Source: JALZUE01 sp051251725
Lineage (GTDB): Bacteria > Pseudomonadota > Gammaproteobacteria > Enterobacterales > Alteromonadaceae
Length of the DNA: 64,000 nucleotides
Assembly: GCA_051251725.1 (NCBI GenBank)
Contig: JBPOFN010000006.1
Location: forward strand, 62,001 to 126,000
Direction of reading: 5' to 3'
Below the pieces are notes generated by a model, which ran no database searches, was not told the origin of the DNA, and worked only from the letters and a program-made list of their open reading frames with translations. Of the stretch, positions 35,705-44,566 are shown piece after piece. The stretch's first letter is position 1; the number at the start of each line of letters is the position of its first letter. A program made the position numbers and the translations under genes.

Positions 35705-36664
35705 TTGGTTATTTTTTCCAAAAGTATACGCTGCAAATTCACTATATATATAACAAGCTTAATGCTTGGCATATCTTTTAACGTAGCTGCTAATGTACCG
35801 ATAACGGTAAAAGTTGCATTCCATAAAGACGTAAATTTTTACCCTCAAAATATCTTAAAGAAACAAAAAAAGGCTGTTGAATTTACCGCTGCCGACATGA
35901 AATATTTGAGCCGAAACGTTATCAGCTTGATTATCTTTGTTCAAGCACTGGACAGAGCTGGGTTAACAGTAAATTTTGAATTTATTCCTAGCTCGAACCC
36001 AGAAAGAAGTCTTGCATTGGTTCAAAGTGGCGCCGCATTACTTTCCATAAAAACCCTTAGTGAAGATCACACGCCAGTAAACACGTTAAAAAGCTCTCCT
36101 CTACTTGACTCAGCACACAGTTTAAGTGGTATATACGGGTTAAAATCAAACCATGCCCTGATGAAAGTAAAGTCTGTCCAAGAATTAAAAAAATTTAGTG
36201 CTGTAATACATCATGCTTGGCCAAGTGAACTTAAATTTCTAGAAGAGCTAGAACTACCTAAACTAGAATTATCTAATAGTAGAGCCAGTCTATTTAAACA
36301 AATTGCTTTTCGAAAAATTGACTTTACTATATTGAATATTTCAAATGATCAATCTACGGATTTTATACGACGATACCAAAACATAACACTTGTGCCCGTA
36401 CCTGGCTTGCTAGTTATAAAAAGTGATAAATATCAATTTGTTATTGCTAAACATCATCCCGATAGTCAAAGAGTTTTTCAAGCACTTGAAAAAGGGCTTG
36501 GCATCATGCGGGAGCAAGGATTAATAAAACAATACTTTCAGCAACTAATCCCTCTTAGATCTGACTTACCCAACTGGAAAATACTAAATCAGGCTGAAGT
36601 TGACAAGAAAGTCAGTTCGAAAAATCTAGTCGTACCGACAGGTGACAAAGATTTAAAGAAATAA
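35705..36664 (+). CDS. Periplasmic solute-binding-like protein (SBP family 3 type)
   Basis: 319 aa. TTG start at 35705 with AAGGA about ten bases upstream; a later ATG would remove most of the signal sequence. The signal peptide ends near FNVAANV (about 30). The fold pattern (AALLSIKTLSEDH, a Lys/Ser-rich hinge, LGIMREQGLIKQYFQQL at the C-terminus) resembles extracellular solute-binding proteins without transport partners, as commonly seen in Alteromonadales. No permease is adjacent. The ligand is unknown. Confidence 0.65.
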   Translation: MVIFSKSIRCKFTIYITSLMLGISFNVAANVPITVKVAFHKDVNFYPQNILKKQKKAVEFTAADMKYLSRNVISLIIFVQALDRAGLTVNFEFIPSSNPERSLALVQSGAALLSIKTLSEDHTPVNTLKSSPLLDSAHSLSGIYGLKSNHALMKVKSVQELKKFSAVIHHAWPSELKFLEELELPKLELSNSRASLFKQIAFRKIDFTILNISNDQSTDFIRRYQNITLVPVPGLLVIKSDKYQFVIAKHHPDSQRVFQALEKGLGIMREQGLIKQYFQQLIPLRSDLPNWKILNQAEVDKKVSSKNLVVPTGDKDLKK

Positions 36665-36687
36665 CACCAAAAAGTTCCATAAACTAT

Positions 36688-36731
36688 GGTCTGTTGACCA
36701 TTGCGTAAAATAATACAAAGGTCAACAGACC
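36688..36731. terminator. Inverted repeat between convergent genes
   Basis: Perfect 12-bp arms GGTCTGTTGACC (36688-36699) and GGTCAACAGACC (36720-36731) with a 20-nt loop, placed between a plus gene ending at 36664 and a minus gene ending at 36745. No proper U-tract follows on either strand; a bidirectional terminator is the simplest reading. Confidence 0.5.
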
Positions 36732-36744
36732 TTAAAAAAACAGG

Positions 36745-37305
36745 TTAATTTACACCACACAGGTACCAATTAGTTTGACTATCCCAAAACTCTGCGCCGA
36801 CTTTTAATAATATATCTTTTGCCCGCGGTGGTTTTTTTAAATATGGTTGCCATCTTTGCAAGTTTTCGTTGGTTGAGAACCAACCAGTAGTTCTTAACTT
36901 TAAATATTTTTGATCTTGGGATAGTGATAAAATAACAGCTTGAACTTGGGCTTTCGCATTGAATATTCCACTTACTGCATTTTGATCAACCACACTATAA
37001 CTTACCTTTACATTATCCCGACAGGCTTGCTGATTTAACAAAGGTGATTTTTTTTGCTTAGCTTTATCTTGGCTAATTAACGTGCTCTTTCGATTAGTAA
37101 ATTGATCAATAGATGGTTGTGTTAAATTTTGCTCTTTAATCGGGATTGACGGTGCTATAAATTGTTCCATGTCGCGAACAGTAATAGGCTCTGGAGTATA
37201 TTCTTTTATTTTAAATGAAGGAGAACTTTCAACTGGCTTTTCTTGTGTGGTCTGGCAGCCCATAAATAAAAAAACAGCAAAAAAAGGATAATAAAGCTTG
37301 ATGAT
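36745..37305 (-). CDS. Small lipoprotein of unknown function; start codon probably ATC
   Basis: Translation from the first ATG (37263) gives 172 aa beginning MGCQ, with the lipobox cysteine at position 3 and no signal. Reading upstream in frame adds IIKLYYPFFAVFLF, which makes a full lipoprotein signal with lipobox FMGC. The only start-like codon with a good site is ATC at 37305, 8 nt after AAAGGA. The body is polar, with a central low-complexity Lys/Gln part and a C-terminal domain ending in NWYLCGVN. I recognise no family. Confidence 0.55.
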   Translation of the reverse strand: MIKLYYPFFAVFLFMGCQTTQEKPVESSPSFKIKEYTPEPITVRDMEQFIAPSIPIKEQNLTQPSIDQFTNRKSTLISQDKAKQKKSPLLNQQACRDNVKVSYSVVDQNAVSGIFNAKAQVQAVILSLSQDQKYLKLRTTGWFSTNENLQRWQPYLKKPPRAKDILLKVGAEFWDSQTNWYLCGVN

Positions 37306-37439
37306 AGTGAAAGTCCTTTAAAATATTATGACAAATTAAGCGGCAAAAGATTGTTGGTTAAAATTAGCACCGCAGGAGTAAAGCAAACTTTTTGTCGTGC
37401 TTGAGTGGCTGGTTTATTTTAGTTGCAACTGATTAGCAA

Positions 37440-37928
37440 CTATTGCCCCTGAAGATAAGGCCTGTTTCCTTCATATTCAGTAAGATTATAATAATAGTCT
37501 CGTGCATTCAAAGGTACGTCATCGCACTTACCTTTTAGGCTTGCTCTTGCTTCACTACCATCCTTTAACTTCTGTGGTTGAGGTACCTTAAAGGTATAAG
37601 TGCAAGTATATTCTGAAGTGAAGCGCTTACCCTCGGTATCTTCATAAAAGAAAATTGATAGCGTCAGCATAGGGTTAGGATCAGTTCTTGAGTATTTTAA
37701 ATATACTGTAAATCGGAATTCGTTTGCCTCAAAGTGACGCTTCTGAATGATTCTTTTAGAAATCACATTGGTAATCAAAACATCATCAACATCACTTCTA
37801 TATTGAATTTCATTTTGTTTGATTTTATCAAATTCTGATAAACCTATATTGGGCACTGATGCACGGACAAAAAAAGGTAAAATTCCCAATAGAAGAATTC
37901 CGCATAATAAGCCCAGTATCTTAGTCAA
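37440..37928 (-). CDS. Secreted protein of unknown function
   Basis: 162 aa. I place the start at TTG 37928 because AGGAGG lies just upstream and MTKILGLLCGILLLGILPFF is then a typical signal peptide; a longer reading to 38078 would overlap the next gene and bury that signal. The mature protein (VPNIGLSEFDKIKQNEIQYR onward) is polar with a Cys pair (TCTYTF ... GKCDD). No family recognised. Probably co-transcribed with the DUF695-like gene 58 bp upstream. Confidence 0.55.
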   Translation of the reverse strand: MTKILGLLCGILLLGILPFFVRASVPNIGLSEFDKIKQNEIQYRSDVDDVLITNVISKRIIQKRHFEANEFRFTVYLKYSRTDPNPMLTLSIFFYEDTEGKRFTSEYTCTYTFKVPQPQKLKDGSEARASLKGKCDDVPLNARDYYYNLTEYEGNRPYLQGQ

Positions 37929-37986
37929 TGCTCCTCCTGAGAAACATATAGCGCTCTGTAACCGGAAAGGTACTGTGAGGCTTTTG

Positions 37987-38517
37987 TTAGTTATTTTGCT
38001 CAAGTGACAAGCCATAATGTTTGATGATCTGTTCTGACGGATATAAAAAACCTTTATATCCAAGCCATTGCGGATCATGCCTTACATTAGAATATGTAGA
38101 GCAACCTATACATGATTCTAAATAGAATTTAGTTATAACCCTTTCTGCTTCCATTTTATCTTGTACATAAATGTAATGTAGTTGCTCACTTTGATATGTA
38201 AATGTACCAACATATTTTGCTCGTAACTTAGAATTTACATATTTTACTAAGCGCTCTTGTAGGATATTCAGTTTATCAATTTGAGGTTGTGCTGGAAGCC
38301 CCTCACTACTTTTACCATCAAATTTTACACCTGTAATTAGTACAAATGGAAAATCAGCTAAAGGCGCAATTTTATTTATTTCTAAATCAACTCTCGTAGA
38401 GCTAGGACCATTTTCTTGTCCTGATAAGTAAGACCACCATTGCTCCTTTGCCAATGAAGAGGTTGAATGTATCAAACTAATTAATAATGTTGAGATAACA
38501 GTAATGCTACGCATCAT
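37987..38517 (-). CDS. DUF695-like secreted protein
   Basis: 176 aa with a signal peptide ending near SSLA (about residue 23). The body resembles DUF695: WWSYLSGQENGPSSTRVDLE, FPFVLITGVKFDGKSSEGLP, then YVGTFTYQSEQLHYIYVQD. DUF695 has no established activity. Two Cys lie close together in CIGCSTY. Together with the next gene it forms a small unit outside the polysaccharide system. Confidence 0.6.
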   Translation of the reverse strand: MMRSITVISTLLISLIHSTSSLAKEQWWSYLSGQENGPSSTRVDLEINKIAPLADFPFVLITGVKFDGKSSEGLPAQPQIDKLNILQERLVKYVNSKLRAKYVGTFTYQSEQLHYIYVQDKMEAERVITKFYLESCIGCSTYSNVRHDPQWLGYKGFLYPSEQIIKHYGLSLEQNN

Positions 38518-38848
38518 ACTCCTAACAGCTTACCAAACGAGCGAAAGTCCTGCTTTACACCCGCAATTACTCGTTAAACTTTAAATAATCAACTTAACCT
38601 ACGGATAAACTCCACAATATAAATAAATTAACTTAATTTTTGAAATAATGATTTATAAACGAATGGTAAGCGCACACTTTTTCTAATAAAGCGTGAAAAT
38701 TACCTAAACATATCCTTAAAATTACGAGTAAATCACGACCGATTTAAGCAAAAATTTTAAGGGTTTTATATCTTATCAGTGGTAGCAATAAGATTAAATT
38801 TTGTTCGTAAACGTCCAATAAACTAACAGCTGCTACAGACGGATAACG
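38518..38848. other. Non-coding gap
   Basis: 331 bp of AT-rich DNA between the DUF695-like gene and a sulfatase gene on the same strand. I see no strong hairpin or ORF. Confidence 0.45.
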
Positions 38849-40366
38849 TTAACCTTTATTTCCATTTAAAATAGACGCTGGTGGTAAGGGAACATTATTA
38901 TCCTTTCGCCAATGCGTTAACTTAGCTAACATCCTTTGCGTTAATTTTGGGTTAATCGTTGACAACTCCTTTGATTCAGACGGGTCGTTATCAATCTCAT
39001 ACAATTCAACTTTTCCAGAAAGCAGGAATTGGATCAATTTATAAGGGCCCTCGCGCATGGCCGAAACTGGTTCATGCTTATAAGCACTATTAATATGCCA
39101 ATAAATAGGTTTTTCTTGATACGGTTTATTAAATAACAAAGGCACAAAGCTTTGCCCGTCAATATCGCCTTTATACTCTGATATATTAGCAAGCTCTAAA
39201 AAGCTTGGAAAATAATCAAGTACCGAGATGACATTAGCAACTCGTTTTGCTGATACCTTATTTTGCCAATTAATAAAGGCTGGCACCTTTACCCCACCTT
39301 CATAAATGCTGCCTTTATAACCTCTAAACCGATGATCAACCGTTTGTTTAGAGTTAAAGCCATTATCAGAGGTGAAAATAATAATAGTATTTTCACGTAA
39401 ACCACTGGTGTTAAGAAAGTCAGTGATTCGACCAATATTATCATCAACAGATTCAATTAAGGTACCATATGCTGCAAGCTCATCTAGTTCTTTAGCGTTT
39501 TTACCCGTCAGATTCTCATTTTGTTTGTTTTGATATTTTTCTAATAAGGCTTTATTCCTTGGAATACTTGGTCTGTGTGGTGCGTAATAATGTAAGTTGA
39601 TAAAGAATGGTTTATCTTTATGCTCTTGCATAAAACCAATGGCATCATCTGTCAGTCTATCGGTTAACCATTCATCATCCTTTTTATCTGTGATAAATGG
39701 GTTTTTAAAGGGTGCGATATAACCACCACTTTTTGAGTCATACCCCTCTTTATAGCCTCTCGCTGGATCCCCCCACCACGTGCCCCCAACATTCAGGTCA
39801 AAACCCCGTTTTTCTGGGTAATAAGCGGAATATTGAGTTTTGTGGGCGTCAAGCCAAGAAAGATCACCATTTTTGGGCTGTTTTGATTTTTTATTAAAAG
39901 GGTAATTCACTTCTATTTGTGGATATGGACCAACTACGTGCCACTTGCCTAAATGAGCTAGTTTATAGCCCGCTTTATGTAAAGGTTCAGAATAAAATGC
40001 ATGTTCAAGTTGCACCGTGCCGCGTGAGAAAATACTGGTTTTATTATTCCCTTTTTCTAACACAGGAACACCATACACTTGCGTTTTAAATGACTGTTTT
40101 CCTGTTAATAACGCAGCACGTGCTGGTGAACATGTTGGGTAAGAATAAGCATTATCAAAAATACGGCCATTGTTAGCTAGCTTATCTATATTTGGTGTTT
40201 CAACCCAAGTAGAGCCGTTATAGCTAACATCCCCCCAACCTAAGTCATCAGCTAAAATAAAAACAATGTTCGGCTGCTTAACCTCATCTGCTCGGGCATA
40301 AATTGACACGGTTAGCGTTGAGACGCCTAGCATAGCGGTGGCCATTAAAAGAAACATGACTTTCAT
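38849..40366 (-). CDS. Sulfatase (S1 family), secreted, CSPAR
   Basis: 505 aa with signal peptide (cleavage near YARA, about 26). Motifs: IVFILADDLGWGDVS, active-site CSPAR with Cys79, LGKWHVVG, FTSDNGFNSKQT and RGYKGSIYEGGVKVP. It lies behind the GH97 gene on the same strand (gap about 120 bp), so the two probably form one unit. It removes a sulfate ester from the oligosaccharide; the position is not predictable by eye. Confidence 0.93.
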   Translation of the reverse strand: MKVMFLLMATAMLGVSTLTVSIYARADEVKQPNIVFILADDLGWGDVSYNGSTWVETPNIDKLANNGRIFDNAYSYPTCSPARAALLTGKQSFKTQVYGVPVLEKGNNKTSIFSRGTVQLEHAFYSEPLHKAGYKLAHLGKWHVVGPYPQIEVNYPFNKKSKQPKNGDLSWLDAHKTQYSAYYPEKRGFDLNVGGTWWGDPARGYKEGYDSKSGGYIAPFKNPFITDKKDDEWLTDRLTDDAIGFMQEHKDKPFFINLHYYAPHRPSIPRNKALLEKYQNKQNENLTGKNAKELDELAAYGTLIESVDDNIGRITDFLNTSGLRENTIIIFTSDNGFNSKQTVDHRFRGYKGSIYEGGVKVPAFINWQNKVSAKRVANVISVLDYFPSFLELANISEYKGDIDGQSFVPLLFNKPYQEKPIYWHINSAYKHEPVSAMREGPYKLIQFLLSGKVELYEIDNDPSESKELSTINPKLTQRMLAKLTHWRKDNNVPLPPASILNGNKG

Positions 40367-40486
40367 TATTTAACTCATCTGTGTTGTTGTCATTCAATGA
40401 CAAAAAATTTAATGATTTATAGCTAACGTGTTTAGTTCTGGTACTTGTTATTAACCAAGAATGCGCCACTATTATCTAAAAGCGGA

Positions 40487-42454
40487 TTAATTTCCTTGCT
40501 GTGGTTTTGGGCTAAGCCAAAGTGCTTGCCCGCCTCCTGGGGCAAGCTTCATCTGCAAAGAATCGCCTTTTTTAACTTCAATAGTTTGAATGTCATAAGC
40601 TTCACGGTTATTGATATAATGAGTGTCTGGTGCATCGGCGTATATCTTCGCTTGGTACGTTTTACCGGCTGTTAGAAAATCAAGTTCAAGTGGTAAAACA
40701 CCACCTTCCTCGTTAATTGCGGCACCAATGAACCAATCATCCCCCGTTCTTCTGGCAGTTATAATATGTTGATGGATATTGCTAGACAGCACTTTAGACT
40801 CATCCCAAGTCGCTGGCATCGCTTTTAAAAATTCAAACAAATCTTTTTTACGCAAATATTCTTCCGGTGCATCGGGGAAAATAATTAAGCCTGAAAAAAT
40901 AATCAGTGCTCGAGCAACTTCACTAGCAACAGTAGAGTTAACATCAGTTTTGACATATTTTCTATTGTCTTTTAAACCATCAAGTTTAAAAAAACCGTTC
41001 GACATATCTAAAGGGCCCGCTAACGCATTCACATGAGCCATCTCAACAAAGCCAGTCGGCGTAAATGTTTCACGGCCATCGGCTTGTGCATGCACCGCTT
41101 CTCTTGTTACCCAATTGGGCCAAGTTCGTCTTAAACCGCTTGGTACAATTGGACCATCATGAAAGTTGATTAATAATTTATGTTTAGCCGCTAATTCTAC
41201 GATATTAAGTGTTTTTAATACCTTATCTTTACCTTTGGCTTTCATAAAACCATATTTAACGCCCGCAGCTCCCCAGCTCGCCCATGTTTCAAATAATTTA
41301 TCTAAATCATGATTAACACTGGCTTTATCATTAAGGTATAAAATAAAACCTATGCCTTTATCGTTCGCTTGCTTGATCAGTGCTTTGATATTTAACCCAT
41401 CAATTTCAGTAAAAGGATCGGATTCTATTTTATGCTCTGGTCCATACCAGTTTGCATCTATCATCACATATTGCATGTTATTTTCAGCTGAAAAGTCGAT
41501 CATACGGCGCAAAGATTCATTGTCTAAGGCATAAGTATGATCGCTATATTGCTGGCCACGAACACGCCAATCCCAAAAAGATTTGCCAGTTTTAATCCAA
41601 GACATATCTTCAATACGGCTTTTTGGCGATAAATTGATTAAAGCTTGCGAAGTAATTAAATCACCAGCTTTATCGGCAATTTGTAAAACACGCCAAGAAG
41701 TTGCTGATGGAGCATCAGCCATAGAGATTGGTTCGCTTACAACCGCAAGTTCAGCACTAGCTGCGACAGTTTCAAGTTTTATCATCGCAGTTTCTAGGCG
41801 GCTTGCCTCTTGAATCGCCAATGCTGGTAAATTTTTGCTGGTTAACATCGCAGGAATTAATATTTGCGCTTTACCGCTTTTTAAAACACTAGCTGTTTGT
41901 TTAGTTGGCTTCATCCCGTTGTAACTCCAGATTGAAGCATCTTGTGCAAACTTAAACCGGGTATTTTCAATCAAGGTGACATTGCTAGGGTTATCATTTT
42001 TTTCAAAAACATGTCTGATCGCAATGGCATCATTGAAAGCACGAAACTCTACAATACTAATTGTCTTTTGTGTTGCTTTATTAACTAGTTTAAAACTTGC
42101 GCCATTGTACTGGTTATGAGCCTGTTTAAATTGTCCCCAAGGGAGAGGCAAAGTTTCGTCTATCGCCTCTTCTGAGAGCAAAATTAAATCATGCTCTGCT
42201 TGCTTCGCTTGCTCTTCCACTAAATCAATTGCAGACGCTGAAAGAACCGGCTGGTTATCAAAAGTGACACTATATTGTGGTGAAACAGCACTATCCCAAG
42301 AAACCAACACGTGAATACGATCGTCAGGTGAAGTTAGGGTAAAGTTTTCGGGTGCTGCAGACCGGTTCACCTTAGCACATGAACTTAGAAACAGCGCAAA
42401 ACTACAGACCATTATAGGTGTGAACGCAGACTTAATTTTTACTAATAAAGACAA
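40487..42454 (-). CDS. GH97 glycoside hydrolase, lipoprotein
   Basis: 655 aa from TTG 42454, which has GGAG nine bases upstream and gives MSLLVKIKSAFTPIMVCSFA ending in lipobox FLSSC; TTG 42475 is an alternative. N-terminal beta-supersandwich (about 25-290), TIM barrel with FWDWRVRG, YVMIDANWYGPEH and LLINFHDGPIVPSGLRRTWP, then a C-terminal beta-sandwich. In retaining GH97 galactosidases an Asp nucleophile sits after the fourth barrel strand; here that place reads KYGFM, as in the inverting branch (SusB-like). It probably removes an alpha-linked hexose side chain. A broken paralogue lies at 46.7 kb. Confidence 0.9.
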   Translation of the reverse strand: MSLLVKIKSAFTPIMVCSFALFLSSCAKVNRSAAPENFTLTSPDDRIHVLVSWDSAVSPQYSVTFDNQPVLSASAIDLVEEQAKQAEHDLILLSEEAIDETLPLPWGQFKQAHNQYNGASFKLVNKATQKTISIVEFRAFNDAIAIRHVFEKNDNPSNVTLIENTRFKFAQDASIWSYNGMKPTKQTASVLKSGKAQILIPAMLTSKNLPALAIQEASRLETAMIKLETVAASAELAVVSEPISMADAPSATSWRVLQIADKAGDLITSQALINLSPKSRIEDMSWIKTGKSFWDWRVRGQQYSDHTYALDNESLRRMIDFSAENNMQYVMIDANWYGPEHKIESDPFTEIDGLNIKALIKQANDKGIGFILYLNDKASVNHDLDKLFETWASWGAAGVKYGFMKAKGKDKVLKTLNIVELAAKHKLLINFHDGPIVPSGLRRTWPNWVTREAVHAQADGRETFTPTGFVEMAHVNALAGPLDMSNGFFKLDGLKDNRKYVKTDVNSTVASEVARALIIFSGLIIFPDAPEEYLRKKDLFEFLKAMPATWDESKVLSSNIHQHIITARRTGDDWFIGAAINEEGGVLPLELDFLTAGKTYQAKIYADAPDTHYINNREAYDIQTIEVKKGDSLQMKLAPGGGQALWLSPKPQQGN

Positions 42455-43059
42455 TGTTGCATACTCCAATACCAAACAAAAAAAACAAACACCATTATAA
42501 ATAATAAAACACCCCGTTAACGCTATTTAGAAAAAGAAAACAAAGCTAACTAAGTAACCTTATTTCTCATTAAAAGCTATTACCGCGATAAAAAGGTATA
42601 AATTTATTTATAAACAATAAAAATGATACCCATTAAGTGACAATATAAAAGTATAAATATATATCAGTCAACTTAATGTTGATATCTTTTAGATATAATA
42701 ATACACTGAAGATATCATGTAAACGTTTACATATAATTAGGGGATATCGACTTTGTAACAGGTCTATTTATTATTTCCGCATTTAAGATAAAGAATAATT
42801 TTGATAAATAGACGAATTAAGACGAGAAATAAAACTAAGCTAAAATTTAATACGATACTTTAAAACTTATACGATTGTTTATAAAAGAAAAAAATACACA
42901 TTAAACTTTGTATTAAAAAAATGAAAACAAATAAAACGCGTACATCTACTCGATAGATGTGATTCTCTCAGAGAGTTAAACAACATTTAGAATAAATGGC
43001 GAATAAATAGTATTAGCGCCTATAAACACGTTTTTAAAGCCAAAATAAGAGAATATTTA
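42455..43059. other. Divergent promoter region with LacI-type palindrome
   Basis: About 605 bp, strongly AT-rich, between the GH97/sulfatase unit (minus) and the sulfatase/GH36 unit (plus). The dyad at 42717-42732 is the main feature. No ORF. Confidence 0.6.
42717..42732. promoter_or_regulatory. LacI-type operator palindrome
   Basis: ATGTAAACGTTTACAT is a perfect 16-bp palindrome with the central CG and TGTAAACG half-sites typical of LacI-family sugar repressors. It lies midway between two divergent glycosidase/sulfatase units and could control both. No LacI gene is present in the window. Confidence 0.7.
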
Positions 43060-44466
43060 ATGAAAAAATTATTTCGTCATTGCTTATTATTGAGCACACT
43101 TGCCGTTAGCAATAGTTTGTTAGCAGCGCAAGAAACCCCACCCAACGTAGTCATTTTTTTTATTGATGATCTAGGGTGGACAGATATTGGTGTTAACGGG
43201 TCCTCTTTCTATGAAACACCAAACATTGATGCCTTAGCCGTTGGCGGGGTAAATTTCAAACATTCTTATTCAGCTAATCCGGTTTGCTCCCCTACCCGCG
43301 CGGCATTATTAACAGGAAAGGCGCCACAGCGTGTTGGTATTACTCAATGGATCCCACGTAACAGCAATATCCACCTACCTTTAGCAGATGTGACTATCGG
43401 CGAAGCATTTCAAGAAGCCGGCTATTACACAGGGTATATCGGTAAATGGCACTTAGGTAAACAAGATAATGTTCAGCCACAATTTCACGGCTTTGAATAT
43501 ACTAAAGCCGTTAATCGCGCTGGGCAACCGGCTTCATACTTTTACCCTTTTGGAAAAGCGAATACTCAAGCCTATGTGCCTGATTTAGAAAATTATAAAA
43601 AAGGTGATTTTTTAACGGATGCCATCACCGATAAAGCAATAGAGTTTATTGATAATCAATCTAAGCGGCCATTTTTCCTTACCCTTGCACATTACGCGGC
43701 GCACACGCCAATACAAGCGCCTAAAGCATTGATTGAAAAATATACGGCCAAAAAACAAAAAATGTATGGCAACGACAAATCACCGTTAATTGAAGAAAAA
43801 TACAAAACACTAGCACAAACACGTCAGTCAGATCCCGCTTATGCTGGCATGTTAGAAAATCTCGACACTAATATCGGCCGAGTTATCGAACATTTAAAAG
43901 AAAAAGGTATTTATAAAAACACCATAATCTTATTCACCTCAGACAACGGTGGGCTTTCTCATCGAAGACGTATGGAAACGCCAACCAGTAACGCACCATT
44001 ACGCTCGGGTAAAGCGTGGACCTATGAAGGCGGTATTCGTATACCTACCATTTTTTCTTGGGAAGGTAAGTTCGAATCAAAAACAAGCAACGCACCTATT
44101 ATCACCATGGACATGTATCCAACGTTATTAGATCTTGCTGGCATTGCCCTTAAGCCTAAGCAGCACCTTGATGGACAAACCTTAAAGCCATTGCTAATGG
44201 AACAAATAAAGGGACAAACTCAATCTGACGCTGAAGATCGTGTTTTAGCATGGACCTATCCTCACGAGCATGGCAGTGGTCATCAACCATCGGATGCCAT
44301 CATCAGTAAATCCTGGAAATTAATCCGTTTCCAAAATGATGAGCCCGCAGAGTTATATAACCTTGCTGCTGATCTTGGTGAACAAACCAATCTCGCTAAA
44401 CAACAACCAGAAATAGTCAAAGCACTATCAAAACGTTTAGATGCATGGTTGGAAGTAACTAAGTAA
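43060..44466 (+). CDS. Sulfatase (S1 family), secreted, CSPTR
   Basis: 468 aa with signal peptide (cleavage near LLAA, about 23). Motifs: VVIFFIDDLGWTDIG, active-site CSPTR with Cys76, GKWHLGK, FTSDNGGLSHRR and LRSGKAWTYEGGIRIP. First gene of a plus-strand unit with the GH36-like enzyme 100 bp downstream and the GH97 pseudogene after that. It looks like an arylsulfatase A-type exo-enzyme. Confidence 0.94.
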   Translation: MKKLFRHCLLLSTLAVSNSLLAAQETPPNVVIFFIDDLGWTDIGVNGSSFYETPNIDALAVGGVNFKHSYSANPVCSPTRAALLTGKAPQRVGITQWIPRNSNIHLPLADVTIGEAFQEAGYYTGYIGKWHLGKQDNVQPQFHGFEYTKAVNRAGQPASYFYPFGKANTQAYVPDLENYKKGDFLTDAITDKAIEFIDNQSKRPFFLTLAHYAAHTPIQAPKALIEKYTAKKQKMYGNDKSPLIEEKYKTLAQTRQSDPAYAGMLENLDTNIGRVIEHLKEKGIYKNTIILFTSDNGGLSHRRRMETPTSNAPLRSGKAWTYEGGIRIPTIFSWEGKFESKTSNAPIITMDMYPTLLDLAGIALKPKQHLDGQTLKPLLMEQIKGQTQSDAEDRVLAWTYPHEHGSGHQPSDAIISKSWKLIRFQNDEPAELYNLAADLGEQTNLAKQQPEIVKALSKRLDAWLEVTK

Positions 44467-44566
44467 CACTAAAAAACTGAACTAGTGGTAACAACATACT
44501 TTCTTGTTAGCCGATTTATCCCTAGTTCAGGTTAAATATAATAATCATAATCATGGAAACAAGTCG

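Noticed and set aside
37440..38078. 212-aa reading of the 37.4-kb gene starting at 38078
   Set aside because: Would overlap the DUF695-like gene by 92 bp and hide a clean signal peptide; TTG 37928 with AGGAGG is better.
33968..38517. Sel1, solute-binding and DUF695-like genes as part of the polysaccharide system
   Set aside because: No carbohydrate-related motif, no shared operon with the degradative genes and no common regulatory site seen.
42717..42732. CcpA-type catabolite site
   Set aside because: The palindrome looks like a cre site, but CcpA is a Firmicutes regulator; a LacI-family repressor is the sensible reading.
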